Shown: positions 1 to 11,159, numbered from the stretch's first letter. The stretch is 64,000 nt of DNA from Salvator merianae (GCA_003586115.2 QVOM02000025.1:48060627-48124626); one strand, 5' to 3'. Program-made: numbers and translations. Notes: generated by a model not told the origin, from the sequence alone.

Positions 1-309
1 GACACAAAGCTAGGAGGGGTTGCTAACACTAGGGAGGAAATGGAGAGGATTCAAAATGATTTGGACAAGCTTGAACAGTGGGCTGGAACTAACAGAATGA
101 TATTTAACAAGGAGAAATGCAAAGTTTTACATCTGGGTAAGAAAAATGACAATATCCAATACAGAATGGGAGGAATCTTGCTGAGCAGCAGCACTTGTGA
201 AAGGGATCTGGGTATACTAGTAGATTGTAGATTAAACATGAGTCAACACTGTGATGTAGCTGCAAAAAAGGCAAACACCATCCTGGGGTGTATCAAGAGG
301 AGTATAGAT
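1..309 (+). mobile_element. CR1 LINE, reverse transcriptase C-terminal part (segment 1, 5' side of the insertion)
   Basis: A frame open from about position 40 reads LDKLEQWAGTNRMIFNKEKC, then KVLHLGKK, RDLGILVD, LNMSQHCD and KKANTILGCIKRSI. This is the conserved block just after the catalytic palm of CR1-type non-LTR reverse transcriptases, seen in reptile and bird genomes. The 5' part lies outside the window. The frame is intact up to 309, where a hAT MITE interrupts it; it resumes in the same phase after the downstream target-site copy at 1159-1166. In its intact state the element would encode an endonuclease/reverse transcriptase for target-primed reverse transcription. Here it is a dead, 5'-truncated and disrupted copy. 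Confidence 0.9.
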
Positions 310-1158
310 TAGGGGTGTGCACGAAGCTTCGTGGCATTCGATTTTCGATCGAATTTCGTGATTCCGTGCCCTTCGCATCGAATGCGAAGGGCACCAGAAA
401 TCACGAATGCGAATTGCGAAGGTCCCTCAATTTTTTGAAGTATTTCGGGACCTTCGCAATTTGCCAAAGTCTCACCTCTCTAGGCTGTCAGCGCTGGCGC
501 TGACAGCCTAGGGTGAATGAGGCAGCCAGCAGCGAGTGGACGTACAGAAAATTCAACGGAAGGGAGGGATTCCCTTCCCGTTGATTTTCCTTCTCTTCCC
601 CTCACTGACTCACACCCCCTAGGCTGTCAGCGCGAGCGCTGACAGCCTAGGGTGAATGAGGCAGCCAGCAGACATCGGAAGCAGATAAATCAAGGCGAAC
701 GGAAGACCTTTTCGCCTTGATTTCTCTGCTTCAGATGGCGCTCACCTCTCTCTCATCCCCCCCCCCCCAGTCTGTCATCAGACTGACAGACTGCGGCGGG
801 AGTGAGAGAGCGTGCTGCGCCATCGGAAGCAGATAAATCAAGGCGAACGGAAGACCTTTTCGCCTTGATTTCTCTGCTTCAGATGGCGCTCGCCTCTCTC
901 TCATCCCCCCCCCAGTCTGTCAGTCTGATGACAGACTGGGGGGGGGATGAGAGAGAGGCGAGCGCCATCCGAAGCAGAGAAATTAAGGCAAAGGTTTTCC
1001 CTTCGCCTTGATTTATCTGCTTCCGTTCGCGGCGAAGATTTTCGCCGAGAAAACGAAGGGCTTCATTTTCGTGCATATTTTTTCGCAAGAAAACGAAGCC
1101 TAGGAGCTTCGCAGTCCTGCGAAGCGAAAAGGGAAAAGTGCCTTCCTGCACATCCCTA
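310..1158 (+). mobile_element. Non-autonomous hAT MITE, copy 1 (849 bp, chain of hairpins)
   Basis: The element starts TAGGGGTGTGCACGAAG and ends TGCACATCCCTA, i.e. short imperfect terminal inverted repeats of the hAT type. It is flanked by a perfect 8-bp duplication GTATAGAT at 302-309 and 1159-1166, the size expected for hAT transposases. It has no coding capacity. Inside it is a string of palindromes: GCCCTTCGCATCGAATGCGA hairpin near 370-394, CTAGGCTGTCAGCGC palindromes near 479-512 and 618-651, and a long inverted repeat at about 822-1027. It is rich in CpG. A block from about 670 is tandemly repeated from about 820. It sits inside the CR1 reverse transcriptase frame. Copy 2 is at 4029-4860 and differs at about a dozen positions in the first 230 bp, so the insertions look recent. 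Confidence 0.9.
822..1027. repeat. About 200-bp near-perfect inverted repeat inside hAT copy 1
   Basis: Left arm (about 822-922) and right arm (about 927-1027) are reverse complements with few mismatches. The central 57 bp on each side (867-922 versus 927-985) differ at two positions only. The loop is about four bases between TCTGTCA and TGACAGA. The corresponding stretch of copy 2 (about 4531-4750) keeps the same fold. A transcript would form a long hairpin. Confidence 0.8.
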
Positions 1159-1734
1159 GTATAGATTCTAGATCACGAGAAGTAATTGTCCCACTTTACT
1201 CTTCCTTGGTCAGACCTCATCTGGAGTATTGTGACCAGTTCTGGGCACCCCAATTTAAAAAAGACATTGACAAACTGGAGCAAGTTCAGAGAAGGGCGAC
1301 CAAAATGGTGAGTGGTCTGCAAACCATGTCCTACGAGGAATGGTTAAAGGACCTAGGAATGTTTAGCCTGCAGAAGAGAAAACTGAGAGGAGATATGATA
1401 GCTGTTTTCAAGTATCTGAAGGGCTGTCAAAGTACAGAAGGATTGGCTCTATTCTCAGTTGCCCAAGAAGGAAGGACTAGAAACAAAGGTATGAAAATTC
1501 AAGGGAGTAGATACAGGCTAGATATTAGGAAAAACTTTCTGACCGTAAGGGCAATCAGTCACTGGAACAGGTTCCCACAGGAGGTGGTGGGCTTTCCTTC
1601 ACTGGAGATCTTCAAGGAAAGGCTGGACAGATATCTGTCTGGGATGCTTTAGTGAATCCTGCATTGAGCAGGGGGTTGGACTCGATGACCCTGGAGGTCC
1701 CTTCCAACTCTATGATTCTATGGTTCTATGATTT
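1159..1734 (+). mobile_element. CR1 LINE, ORF2 C-terminus and 3' end (segment 2)
   Basis: After the target-site duplication the CR1 frame continues: REVIVPLYSSLVRPHLEYC, then FWAPQFKKDIDKLEQVQRRA, MFSLQKRKLRGDMIAVFKYL, AISHWNRFPQEVV and FKERLDRYLSGML, with a stop at 1650-1652. The short 3' UTR contains GGGGGTTGGACTCGATGACC and GGTCCCTTCCAACTC, and the element ends in a short ATTCTATG-type repeat at about 1711-1734. This is the characteristic CR1 terminus, without a poly(A) tail. Apart from the insertion the C-terminal frame has no stop, so the copy is fairly young. Confidence 0.93.
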
Positions 1735-2039
1735 AGATAAATCATTCAAAGTTCTGTTCCTCAGACACACCGGGGTTTTCAGTGTCTCATTAAAATACAT
1801 TTGAGTTGTTCTTATCAGCTAAACAAACAAGCAGGCTGCAAAGATATGGGAGTTCAGTTTAATTAAGACAAAGGAAGGGGAAAAAAAGTGCCACTAATCA
1901 TTAGAGAGTTTCTTCAGAGAACCAAGTTTAAGTCAAATATGGAGAGGAAAAACCTGCAACTAGAAAAAAATGAACAGAGGTGTGACTTGCAATCAGATTT
2001 ACTTCTTTAAAAAATGGACACTATTTTTCAAGAAATGCG
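1735..2039. other. Unannotated spacer
   Basis: AT-rich sequence between the CR1 3' end and a weak LINE remnant. I see no open frame, inverted repeat or recognisable element. Confidence 0.5.
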
Positions 2040-2840
2040 CAGTTCCTTTGAGATTCAGGGGCTGACTTTTGAGAGATGAAGGCCTTAAAAATGAAATAGG
2101 TACAATACGCACTGAACCTCATGAAACAAAGGATAAGGCTTTGAAACTGGACAATTTTAAGGCAGAAATTCCACAGACAAAATTTATGGCTCAAGAAATA
2201 CAGACTACAAGACGAGTCATCACTACTACTGATAACAGTTCAAGGTTACATTTTTTCACTGAAGGAAGCCTTGGAAAAAATCTTTTAGGGGAGTAAGGAT
2301 CATATGAGGCGAATAATAATGGAAGCAAACCATATTTGGAAGCAACAAAGATTCAGACTCAAATCTGTGAATAAGATACAACATTTCTGGTTTAAACATG
2401 GAAAGGACTGGAGGAGAAAAAAGAAAAAAAAAACCTGAAGGAGTCAGAAGGGAGAACTTAAGAAGTGGCTGAGCAGAATAATGGGCAGAAGCCAAATTAT
2501 TGAAAGACTGATATGAGAAGAAGACTCTGACAGCTTGCGGAGATTGGATAAATATAATAATCTACAGAAAAATAAGGCAGTGGATAGATTTTTGTGAAAA
2601 CTGGAAACCCTATATTGAACTTTTGCACGATCTGGAAAGCGGACCTGGAAAATGGATTGGTGTTTGCTGGAGGGAGAGAATAAAGAGAAAAGAAGACTAT
2701 TGGTAGAAGATAAGAACTGTGTGGTTGGGGGGTATGAAATATAGAAAAAATCTGGGAAGTAGGAAGTCAGTAGTTTAAAATGTTAATTGTTGAATCATGA
2801 GTTACTAAGTGTAATTTTATATATCCATAAAAATAAATTT
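2040..2840 (+). mobile_element. Possible L1-type LINE 3' remnant
   Basis: A 75-codon frame at 2069-2296 is charged and helical (KNEIGTIRTEPHETKDKALK), reminiscent of an L1 ORF1 coiled coil. Further on, a decayed frame reads FCENWKPYIELLHDL near 2595-2640, which resembles the C-terminal end of L1 ORF2 proteins. The stretch closes with an A-rich tail (AATAAATTTGAACAAAAACA) near 2833-2851. Frames are broken in many places. The assignment rests on weak similarity recalled by eye; a chance AT-rich sequence is possible. Confidence 0.3.
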
Positions 2841-2849
2841 GAACAAAAA

Positions 2850-3412
2850 CAAGTGCTTAATAGGTAACCTTTACCTTAAACAAAGACCAGTGTTTGGTTG
2901 GGACCAATTTTCAGCTGGATTTCAATACTGCTGCCATGCATTCTTAATGAGAAACTCTCCGGATGGGAATTCAAATCTGCTGTGAACAATAGGTTTAGTA
3001 TAGCATATCAGATAGCTTTTAGTGTTATCTTTTCAATTCTTCCCAAGATCATATCAGCTGCCATCAGGTCGTTAAATGAGTTACCTCTTGAGTCAGTCCT
3101 TATCTTTTTTCCAAGTCTCTTTGTTTTAACAGATTGTTCTACAATACTTTGTCTTTTTACACTTAGGCTTGTCATTTCCAGTATGAAAACTGGTAAGCAA
3201 AATAATTTCTGCTCTAATACAGAGATCCAGACTGCCTGGTTAAATTCCCTGTACAAATTCCTTGTGGCACTTGTGTTTATGATGACAGTGTAAAATTTTT
3301 GGCCAGAGATGTTTATATTTTTTCAAAGCCCTGCCTTTTGTGGCATAGCACTCTGGGGCCTTAGGATCATGGGTAATATCACTACAGGAGGTCTACTCAT
3401 CTCTTTTTGTTG
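2850..3412 (+). repeat. Dispersed repeat 'family X', copy A
   Basis: This stretch aligns by eye along its length with 55200-55700 (same strand) and with 60830-61420 (reverse complement). Shared landmarks are a TTCTTAATGAGA block near 2940-2955, AAGATCATATCAGCTGCCATC near 3045-3065 and, in the minus sense, AAAAGGCAGGGCTTTG near 3326-3341. The minus strand carries an 82-codon frame (3008-3256) beginning MYREFNQAVWISVLEQK; the phrase YRE..ISVL.Q recurs in the other two copies. I do not recognise the family. It may be the decayed coding part or UTR of a retrotransposon. It ends abruptly against BovB sequence at about 3412. Confidence 0.6.
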
Positions 3413-3414
3413 TT

Positions 3415-4028
3415 TTCTGTATTCAGTTGGGTGTGTCTTTCTCTTTTTCTCCTGCCTTTTGCTTTCCTTCTTTCCTCAGCTATTTGTAAAGCCTCATCAG
3501 ACAGCCATTTTACCATCTTGTTCTTGTTTTATTTTTTCCCCTTTGGAATGCACTCTGCCTATCAGAATTAATCCCTTAAGTCTATTCATCACCTACATGG
3601 CTTATTAGTAAGGGGTGTTATTTAGGCGATATATATATGGTCTAGTGTTTTTCCCTACTTTCTTCAATTTAAATATGAATTTTATAATAAGCTCAAGATC
3701 TGAGCCATAGTCAACTCCAGATTTTTATTTTTATTATTATTTTATAGTACCTGTACAGAGTTTCTCTACCTGTGGCTGAAAGTAAATAATCAACCTGATT
3801 TTGGTTTAGACCATCTGGTGATGTCCATGTGTTGTGACACCTTTAGGAATGTTAGAAAAAAGTGCTTGCTATAGCCAGTGAGTAATCTTGACAATACACT
3901 GCTAGACTCTGCCCTGCTTCATTTCCTACTCCAAGCCTAAATTTGCCTGTTAATCCAGATATCTTTTGATCCTACTTTAGCATTCCAGTCACACTATGAT
4001 ATATATTAGAGCTAGAATGTGTTGCAAT
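3415..4028 (-). mobile_element. BovB-like RTE LINE, endonuclease C-terminal half and linker (segment 2)
   Basis: Read on the minus strand, decayed frames give DWNAKVG (about 3993-3971), TGKFRLGVGNEAGQS, TWTSPDGLNQNQVDYLL (about 3831-3780), MNRLKGL (about 3590-3570) and KMVKWLSDEALQIAEERRKA (about 3519-3460). These are hallmark blocks, in the right order, of the apurinic-type endonuclease and the following linker of BovB-clade RTE LINEs. GDWNA and the TWTSPDG block belong to the endonuclease active-site region. The frame is broken by stops and has lost about 20 codons between the last two blocks. The reverse transcriptase proper is absent: the homology stops at about 3415 against family X. The 5' half continues beyond the hAT insertion at 4869-5600. 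Confidence 0.88.
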
Positions 4029-4860
4029 TAGGGGTGTGCACGAAGCTTCGTGGCATTCGATTTTCGATCGAATTTCGTGATTTCCTGCCCTTCGCATCGA
4101 ATGTGAAGGGCAACAGAAATCACGAATGCGAATTGCGAAGGTCCCTCAATTTTTCAAAGCATTTCGGGACCTTCGCAATTTGCCGATGTCTCACCTCTCT
4201 AGGCTGTCAGCGCTGGCGCTGACAGCCTAGGGTGAATCAGCCAGCCAGCAGCGAGCGGTGGTGGAGAAAACTCAACGGAAGGGGGATTCCCTTCCCGTTG
4301 ATTTTCCTTCTCTTCCCCTCACTGACTCACCCCCCTAGGCTGTCAGCGCGAGCGCTGACAGACTAGGGTGAATAAGGCAGCCAGCAGCCATCAGAAACAG
4401 AGCTATCAAGGCGAAGGGAAGAGCTTTGCCTCAATTTCACTGCTTCCGATGGCGCTCGCCTCTCTCTTATTCCCCCCCCCCAGTCTGTCATTACACTGAC
4501 AGACTGCGGCGGGAGTGAGAGAGAGCGCTGCGCCATCGGAAATGCAGGAATCAAGGCAAAGGGGAGAGCTTTGCCTTGATTTCACTGCTTCCGATGGCGC
4601 TCGCCTCTCTCTTATTCCCCCCCCAGTCTGTCATTACACTGACAGACTAGGCGGGGGGGGGGAATGAGAGAGAGGCGAGTGCAATCCGAAGCAGAGAAAT
4701 TAAGGCAAAGCTCTTCCCTTCGCCTTGTTTTCTCTGCTTCCGTTCGCCGCGAAAACGAAGGGCTTCATTTTCGTGCGTATTTTTTCGCACGAAAACGAAG
4801 CCTAGGAGCTTCGCATTCCTGCGAAGCGAAAAGGGAAAAGTGCCTTCGTGCACATCCCTA
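4029..4860 (+). mobile_element. Non-autonomous hAT MITE, copy 2 (832 bp)
   Basis: Same element as 310-1158, in the same orientation. Termini are TAGGGGTGTGCACGAAG and GTGCACATCCCTA, flanked by a perfect 8-bp duplication GTTGCAAT at 4021-4028 and 4861-4868. The internal hairpins are kept: CTAGGCTGTCAGCGC palindromes near 4198-4231 and 4337-4370 and the long inverted repeat at about 4531-4750. It is inserted into the endonuclease region of a BovB-like LINE, between minus-strand residues FYE and the following block. It is non-coding and must have been mobilised by a transposase from elsewhere. Confidence 0.92.
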
Positions 4861-4868
4861 GTTGCAAT

Positions 4869-5600
4869 TATTCATAGAACTGGTTGACTTTGGCCTCTTC
4901 AGCATCAGTGGTTAGAGCATATGCCTGGACTGCTATGATATTGAGTGGTTTGCACTGGATTCAAACAGAAATAATTCTGTTGTTTTTACAACTCTAACAA
5001 AGTACTGTTTTTATCACCTTTTTGTTAACTATGAGGGCTACTCCAATCCTTCTGGGTGGACATAATAGTAATCTAAATTAAATTCACTCAGTCCTATTCA
5101 TTTTAGTTCACTGATTCCCAAGTTGTCAATATTTAGTCTTAACATGTCATGTTTGACCACATCCAGCTTACCTTGCTTCAAAAATCTTACATTACAGGTT
5201 CTTTTGCAATATTGTTCTTTACTACACTGGACTTTATTTGTTATCATCAGACACAAACACAGTTCAGCATCCTTTCAGCTTTGACTATATTCTTTTGGGA
5301 GCTACTTACAGTTGTTCTCTTCTCTTCCCCATAATGTATAGGACACCATCACAACCTGAGGGGCTCAATTTCCAGTGTCCTATCTTTTAGTCTTCTGATA
5401 CTGTCCATGGAGTTTTATTCAAAAAAATTCTGAAATAGTATACCATTTCCTTTTCCAATGGATTAGATTTGGTCTCAGCTCTCCACTATGACCTGTTCAT
5501 CTTGGGTGCTCCTACACAGCTTATAGCTTCATTGAAATGTGCAAACTCCTTTCCCATGACAAGCAGTGATCTATGTAGGAGTGACATAATTTACCCATTA
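4869..5600 (-). mobile_element. BovB-like RTE LINE, N-terminal region and start of the endonuclease (segment 1)
   Basis: On the minus strand this reads, 5' to 3': a block equivalent to the ATQDGQV..E...STGEGNGKP region known from BovB (about 5580-5420), RLKDRTLE (about 5395), then GKLDVVKHDMLRLNIDNLG (about 5170-5110), ISELK, GLSEFN, and finally AVQAYALTTDAEEAKV (about 4925-4885). The order and spacing match the N-terminal extension and first half of the endonuclease of BovB LINEs. Many stops and frameshifts mark it as old. Together with 3415-4028 it makes a continuous 5' part of one element on the minus strand. Confidence 0.85.
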
Positions 5601-5940
5601 TTATTATTTTCCAATTCAAATGTTCTAATTCTCTGTTAATTAAGTAATTGAATGTCCTCCATGCTCACCTATGCACTTAAACAGTATAAGCTACTAGTTA
5701 CAGTAGAAACAATTTTTATCATGCATTTTGTAAACTAGCACAGTGATATGCCCAAACCAGACCACTAATTTCTCCAGAAGACTAATCCTTCAAGATGACC
5801 ATGTATTCACTTCTGGGCATTTCTTTCCATTAAACTTTGCACAGTACTCTAATCCCTTGCTGCCTACACTTCCTGAATTCCTAATGCACAGCTGGGAGGA
5901 GATTTAATTGAATTTTGATGCCAGGGAGTGAGTGTCTTTT

Positions 5941-5977
<37 letters not shown>

Positions 5978-8900
5978 ATGTGTAAAGGAGACATCCTTGT
6001 ATTTATCAGTGTTGTTGACATGGATTTCTTTAAATGTTTGAGGAAGAACTGTGGAAAACTCAGTAAATAGTTTCCTGTATGTTTTTTATTATTATTATTA
6101 TTATTTATGTACATATTGAATGACAATAGAGAGAAACGAAGGAAGAAACAGGTTTGGGTAATAGTCAGTGCAGTACCAGAGGACACTCATCAGTTGCAAA
6201 AGGCATCACTATTCAGAACTACATATTTTAAGATACATCTAATGATCTAAGATGCTTTGAAAGGATTTTATATTGAAGAGTGTCAAACCAGTAAAGAAGA
6301 TGTGGTAGACTCTATGATAAGCTAACCGCAACAGCAACAACAAAAACAACAACAGAGCATTTGCTTCTTATTTTTATCTAATATGGGGGATAAATGAGAG
6401 TGGAAGAGATATTTAAACTTTTGTGCAGAGACCAGATAATTACAGGTAAATGTTCTGATAATGAAAACTTGTAGATAATTGTCCAGGTGGCCGTTCTATT
6501 TCCATGGATACACTTTCATTAATGTACAATAGGATAATAATTTTGATTTGTAAAAAGGAAAAGAAATCATGCAAGTACTCCTTGATCCCTCTTATCCTTG
6601 AGGGATTTGTATTTCTCATTTGTTAAGTTCTGAATAAAATATCCTTTCTTGCTGATAAATTTTAATCTTAATATTAGCAACAACAATACACTCACCAAAA
6701 GACACAGGACTCAACACATGCATGTTCACACACACACAAAACCATGTATACACTTCTAGTTTAAAAAATTGTTTATAGTGGTAGAAGTTGATAAAATTAA
6801 AACTCTCACCAATCACCAGCAACTTAAGGTACAATAGAAAAGGAAGCAATTTGGGTACAGGAACTTGGTGCTTCACATTTGAAAACTGCTTGCCTTTTTT
6901 TTTTTTTTTCTCTCCTAAAGTCTAGTTGCCAGATATGGAGTTAAATAGACCTAAAATCTAAAGAGTGAATCAACAGGAGATGACTCTTGCTTAAGAAAAG
7001 TTAATTCCATTGTTTCATATAATCTTATCATACTAGAGGCCTCTATGATTACATGAACAGAGATAGATTCTTTCCGTCCCTTGATAAAATACAATAAGCT
7101 CTATGGAGAAGAGCAATCTATGATTTAATAGTCTCAAATAATAGAATGAAACACAGAATCCTTCCAAATGAAAATAAAATAAAAGGAATTCTGACTGTGA
7201 AGATTATTTAGAAGTTCAGAAATATGCACTCTTTCAGCATTTTTGCTTTGTTTTGTTTTGTTTTTACAGTTAAGGTTATGACTACATTACAGTGTTATTT
7301 ACAGATTCCAGTTGTCCTCAATCTATGGAGATCACATTAAAATACAACCTTCTATGCAGGTCTTGGTGTATTCCTTGTATAATGTGCAATTTCTGCACAG
7401 ATAAATTTATCTACGTGTAGAATGTTCCCTCCCTCTTAATAGTCCAGTTTACTGCTTAGGGGTGAATGCTAATCTCCGCATCTTAAGAGGTTTTGCATTG
7501 AAGTGATTTGTTTGTTTTTATGCACAGAAGAACAAGAAAACAGGATCTGAATGTCTTCCAATTTTCACATGCAAAATAATCAGGTTTTTTTATGTGTGAC
7601 CCCAGCTGGGCCATTTTATGTGTAAGTTGCTACATTTCTTCTGTCTTTTGCTGAAATGCTTCTCCATTCCCTGCTCTCCCACTCTCTCTGGAAAAACAAG
7701 AAACAAAGAAAGGGAAACATTTTACTTGCTTTCTGTCTCAGTTTGAAGCTACCTTTTTCCTTTTCCTTTATCTTGTGTTCATCCCCTTTCCCCTCTTCTA
7801 CTTTTCCTTTTCTCTCTCTCTCTTCACAGAGAGACAGGGAATAAAAAAAGGGAACTGTTCTTGTGCTTGCCTGCTTCCACTGAGCTCTCTCTCTGTGTAC
7901 AAACCAACATAGTTAGCTTGGAGTGAGCTAGTGTTAAAGCTGTGGATCTGATCCAGTTCCTAATGGATATTTTTTACTGCTTAAACAGGATTGTTGAGAA
8001 TATTAAAAACATAAAAAGTAGCACCAAAACAGCTTTACTTCCATCCACCCTTGACCTTGTATTTATTCCTCTCTTCTTCCCTTCCTAACTCCTTCTCTCT
8101 CCACAGAAAAAAAAAAAAAGGGAGTAAGAAAAAGGAAATATTTCATTACCAAGATAGTTGACATGTTTGCTAAAATGAAGCATTGGAAGGGTTTCTCATA
8201 AATAAACTCCATGGTTTATTTTCTCTTTGGGTCTTTAAAAATTTAGGGTGTCTGTCTTTTTGTGATAAAGAACAAGATGAATGTAAAATGCAAAATGCTG
8301 GCCCTTAACAGCTCAGAAATACTGCAGACAGAGGAAAATGAAAACATGAAGTCAGCTGTGTCCACATATATAAAACAGCCAGGCTTGAAAATTTCAGTTT
8401 CTAGCATTAGCTTCGAGATTTCCATGCAGGTATAGTGGTTCATTATATGCTCATTAGTGCAGGTACCATTCTGTGTATGTGTAAATAAATCCCCAACAAC
8501 AACATTGCCTGGAGATTTAAAAGCAGAAGAGTCAGTCACCTCCCAGAATACAGAGGGGCTGGGTCAGTGTGTGTGGTAACAGGATAGGTTACAGATGGGT
8601 TACACAGATTGGCTACAACACAGATGAGTATTATTGAGATGCTCTTCACTTACCACAATACTCTCTGGTTGTGAATAGCCAGCAGAATGAACACTACTTA
8701 TGATTTAAAGCAGTTCTTCAATCTTATATGTAGTTCTGCACTAAGAAATATGTTCCGTTTAAAAATCTTTATACCATTCAAATCTATTAACTACACAGGG
8801 AAAGTAAAGTACTCAAATATTCATATTTATTCAAATTGCAGAGAAGTTCATTAAACCAAATGGTCTAAATAACTGGAAAGACAGTAGCTTATCTCTATAT

Positions 8901-9075
8901 TGCTGTTGGTTTTGCTTCAGGAAACAATGATTTGCTGTACAAAGAAAAAATCTGCATCTATCTCAATTTCACATGGCAGCACTTGCAACACCATAATGTG
9001 GGAGAGTAGGACTCTGCAGTCAAAGTTGGTACTCATTTTCATATTTTTGCACACTGAAGCAATTCCTGAAAATAT
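5601..9075. other. AT-rich unannotated region
   Basis: No convincing coding region. It holds a (TG)n microsatellite at 5942-5976, an (ATT)n run at 6085-6107, a poly(T) run at about 6895-6909 and polypyrimidine tracts around 7650-7830 and 8060-8120. Open frames here are short, low in complexity and without recognisable motifs. A conserved non-coding element could be present, but that cannot be judged from one sequence. Confidence 0.5.
5942..5976. repeat. (TG)n microsatellite
   Basis: About 17 uninterrupted TG units; likely length-polymorphic. Confidence 0.97.
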
Positions 9076-11159
9076 GGGCCTTTTTGCACTTCCCTTAATG
9101 GGCCAGTCTAGGAGGACTGACCCAGCCTGGATCCATTCTGGTGACAGGAACATCTCCAAAGTACCAGGAGAAGACTATTGCATTTAGAAAGATGTCCAAG
9201 TACAGCATCCTGTGCTGGCTCTGGAGAATGTGCAGTCTCTGGAATCACTTCTAGGTTCACCAAGTGCTAAGAACTAAAGTTCTTAGCCTTGGTTCCTCCT
9301 GAGGCCACAGTTCAGCAGCACAATTTGGTACACCACCATAATGTGTCACCCTGCTCAACTAGAATAGGGAAACTTGCACTCTTCCATATACCTCCCTTGG
9401 CTGGTCTGCCACACCTGGAATGCAAGTAGACCTGGGGTGGAAGGAGTCTACTGGGGTCTTCTTCCATCCTAATGTGGATGAATAAGTCAAAGAAGGGGTG
9501 GGACCATGTAGAAGAATGGAACCTGAAGAGGACTGGACACCACTGTAGACTGGACCCTGTTATGTGTGAAATGAACCTATACCTCTGCTGCGATGATGGA
9601 TAGCCATTATTCAAAATTTCCAGCCTGGAAGAGAAAAGGAAGCAGAAAACTGAACTTATTAATTTAACTCCTACTTTTCAATCTTTTTTTTTTTTTTATT
9701 CTCAAGGGATTTCACTTTCATTAGCACAGAAAGTGGCACTCATATTCCCTCTCCATTCCAATACATGAACGAACAATTTGAAGCTTTCAGCACAACTGAG
9801 ATAAAAAATCACATCGTGACATATGGCAGGTACTACAAATCTCATTGAGCTTTGATTAATGAATATATTTATTAATCAGCTGAAGGAATTGAGACAGATA
9901 TGAGTAAGCAATATCAATCTTCTAATCCTGAAAAAAAAAAAAAATGTATACAAAGGTGGTTACTGGGTCAACACAAATATAGATACTTTCATTAGACCAA
10001 ATTTTCAGAATTCTTTTTCATCAAACAGGATGATAAATACCAAAATGACAAGAGAAAGAAGTGGAGGAAAATGGCTGGTGGTTAAGCCATGAAAAGCAGG
10101 ACTGAACCCATGCAGACCAAGGCAGGATCTGCACAGGAAAGGGGCAGACAGCTTTCAGTGTTTGCTTTCCCTCTTTCCATATTAATGATAGCACTACTTA
10201 CATAGCAATATACTTAATTCAGTAGCCTGTTGTCTGCATGCTACTACTGCCCTGCCTACTTTCTTTTGCCCTGCCATCCTGATCACACCCAAGGTATTTC
10301 TGACTTTGACCATGACAGATGGAAGGAGGAAGACTCTATTGGTCATCAGAATTAAAGTGAGGGATCCTCTGGCTCCAGTGCTGATGGCAGTGGGTTTCTC
10401 GCACACAGAGAATTACCTGTTCAAATACTAACCAAGGAAACCAATAAGTCCCCTTAAGTGGCAGCAGTGGAATCGGCAAGTCTGCTGTCACAAGAGGAGA
10501 ACTGTTTGAGCCAGTATTCAAACAGCTTTATCAGTAAGTGTTAAAATAGCCCTTGTGCTAGCTTGGTGGTGGAAAAGCCCAGCTTCTATGCAGATGTCAT
10601 GTTCTTCCTGTAGATAGAGTGTATGAGTGGGTAGTATTTTGCAGGCACATTCAAAGCACCATGTGTCCAAGTCCCAGACTGTGCATGACAACTACATGTA
10701 ATATGGATACATTGGGCATTAACTACTTATTGGTACACTAAACCAAAGAGCAACTTGGAATGGGTCAGAGGTCTGCACACTAGTATGGACTAGCACATGC
10801 CCCAGTACTTCTTGGTATGGCATTGAAATATAGCCCTGTCCCATTCCACTGGTATACTTTTTTGAAGAGGTCCACAAAACAGACTTCTCTTGGCATGTCA
10901 AACCATGGAAAGTGTGTGAATGGTACATCCCCATGGTCCTGTATACCATTGGAAACCCTCTTTGGTAGTGTTCCACAAAGTGCCACTGGAAGTGGCACCA
11001 TGCAAAAAGAGTGTTTCTAGAAAGAGTGAAAGCTGGCTGGACTGGAGTGGGACTGGCCAGCTGAATGTGGACAGCCCTATCCAGCTCCAACCTGTCCCAG
11101 CATTGAATGGTTTGTTTGTTCCATGACAGAGTGTCCTGCTCTGTCTTGGAACAAGTGTG

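Noticed and set aside
310..1158. CRISPR-like array, because of repeated palindromic blocks.
   Set aside because: The blocks are not regularly spaced, spacers are not unique, the element has hAT ends and an 8-bp duplication, and the genome is eukaryotic.
4895..4965. tRNA-derived SINE head: AGTGGTTAGAGCATATGCC with a GGATTCAAAC word 40 bases on resembles A and B boxes.
   Set aside because: On the minus strand the same bases encode AVQAYALTTDAEEAKV, the expected block of the BovB endonuclease, in order with its neighbours. The box-like match is coincidental.
10719..11090. A 123-codon minus-strand open frame as a possible gene.
   Set aside because: No recognisable motif, overlapping open frames on both strands, and no splice or promoter context; most likely a chance frame.
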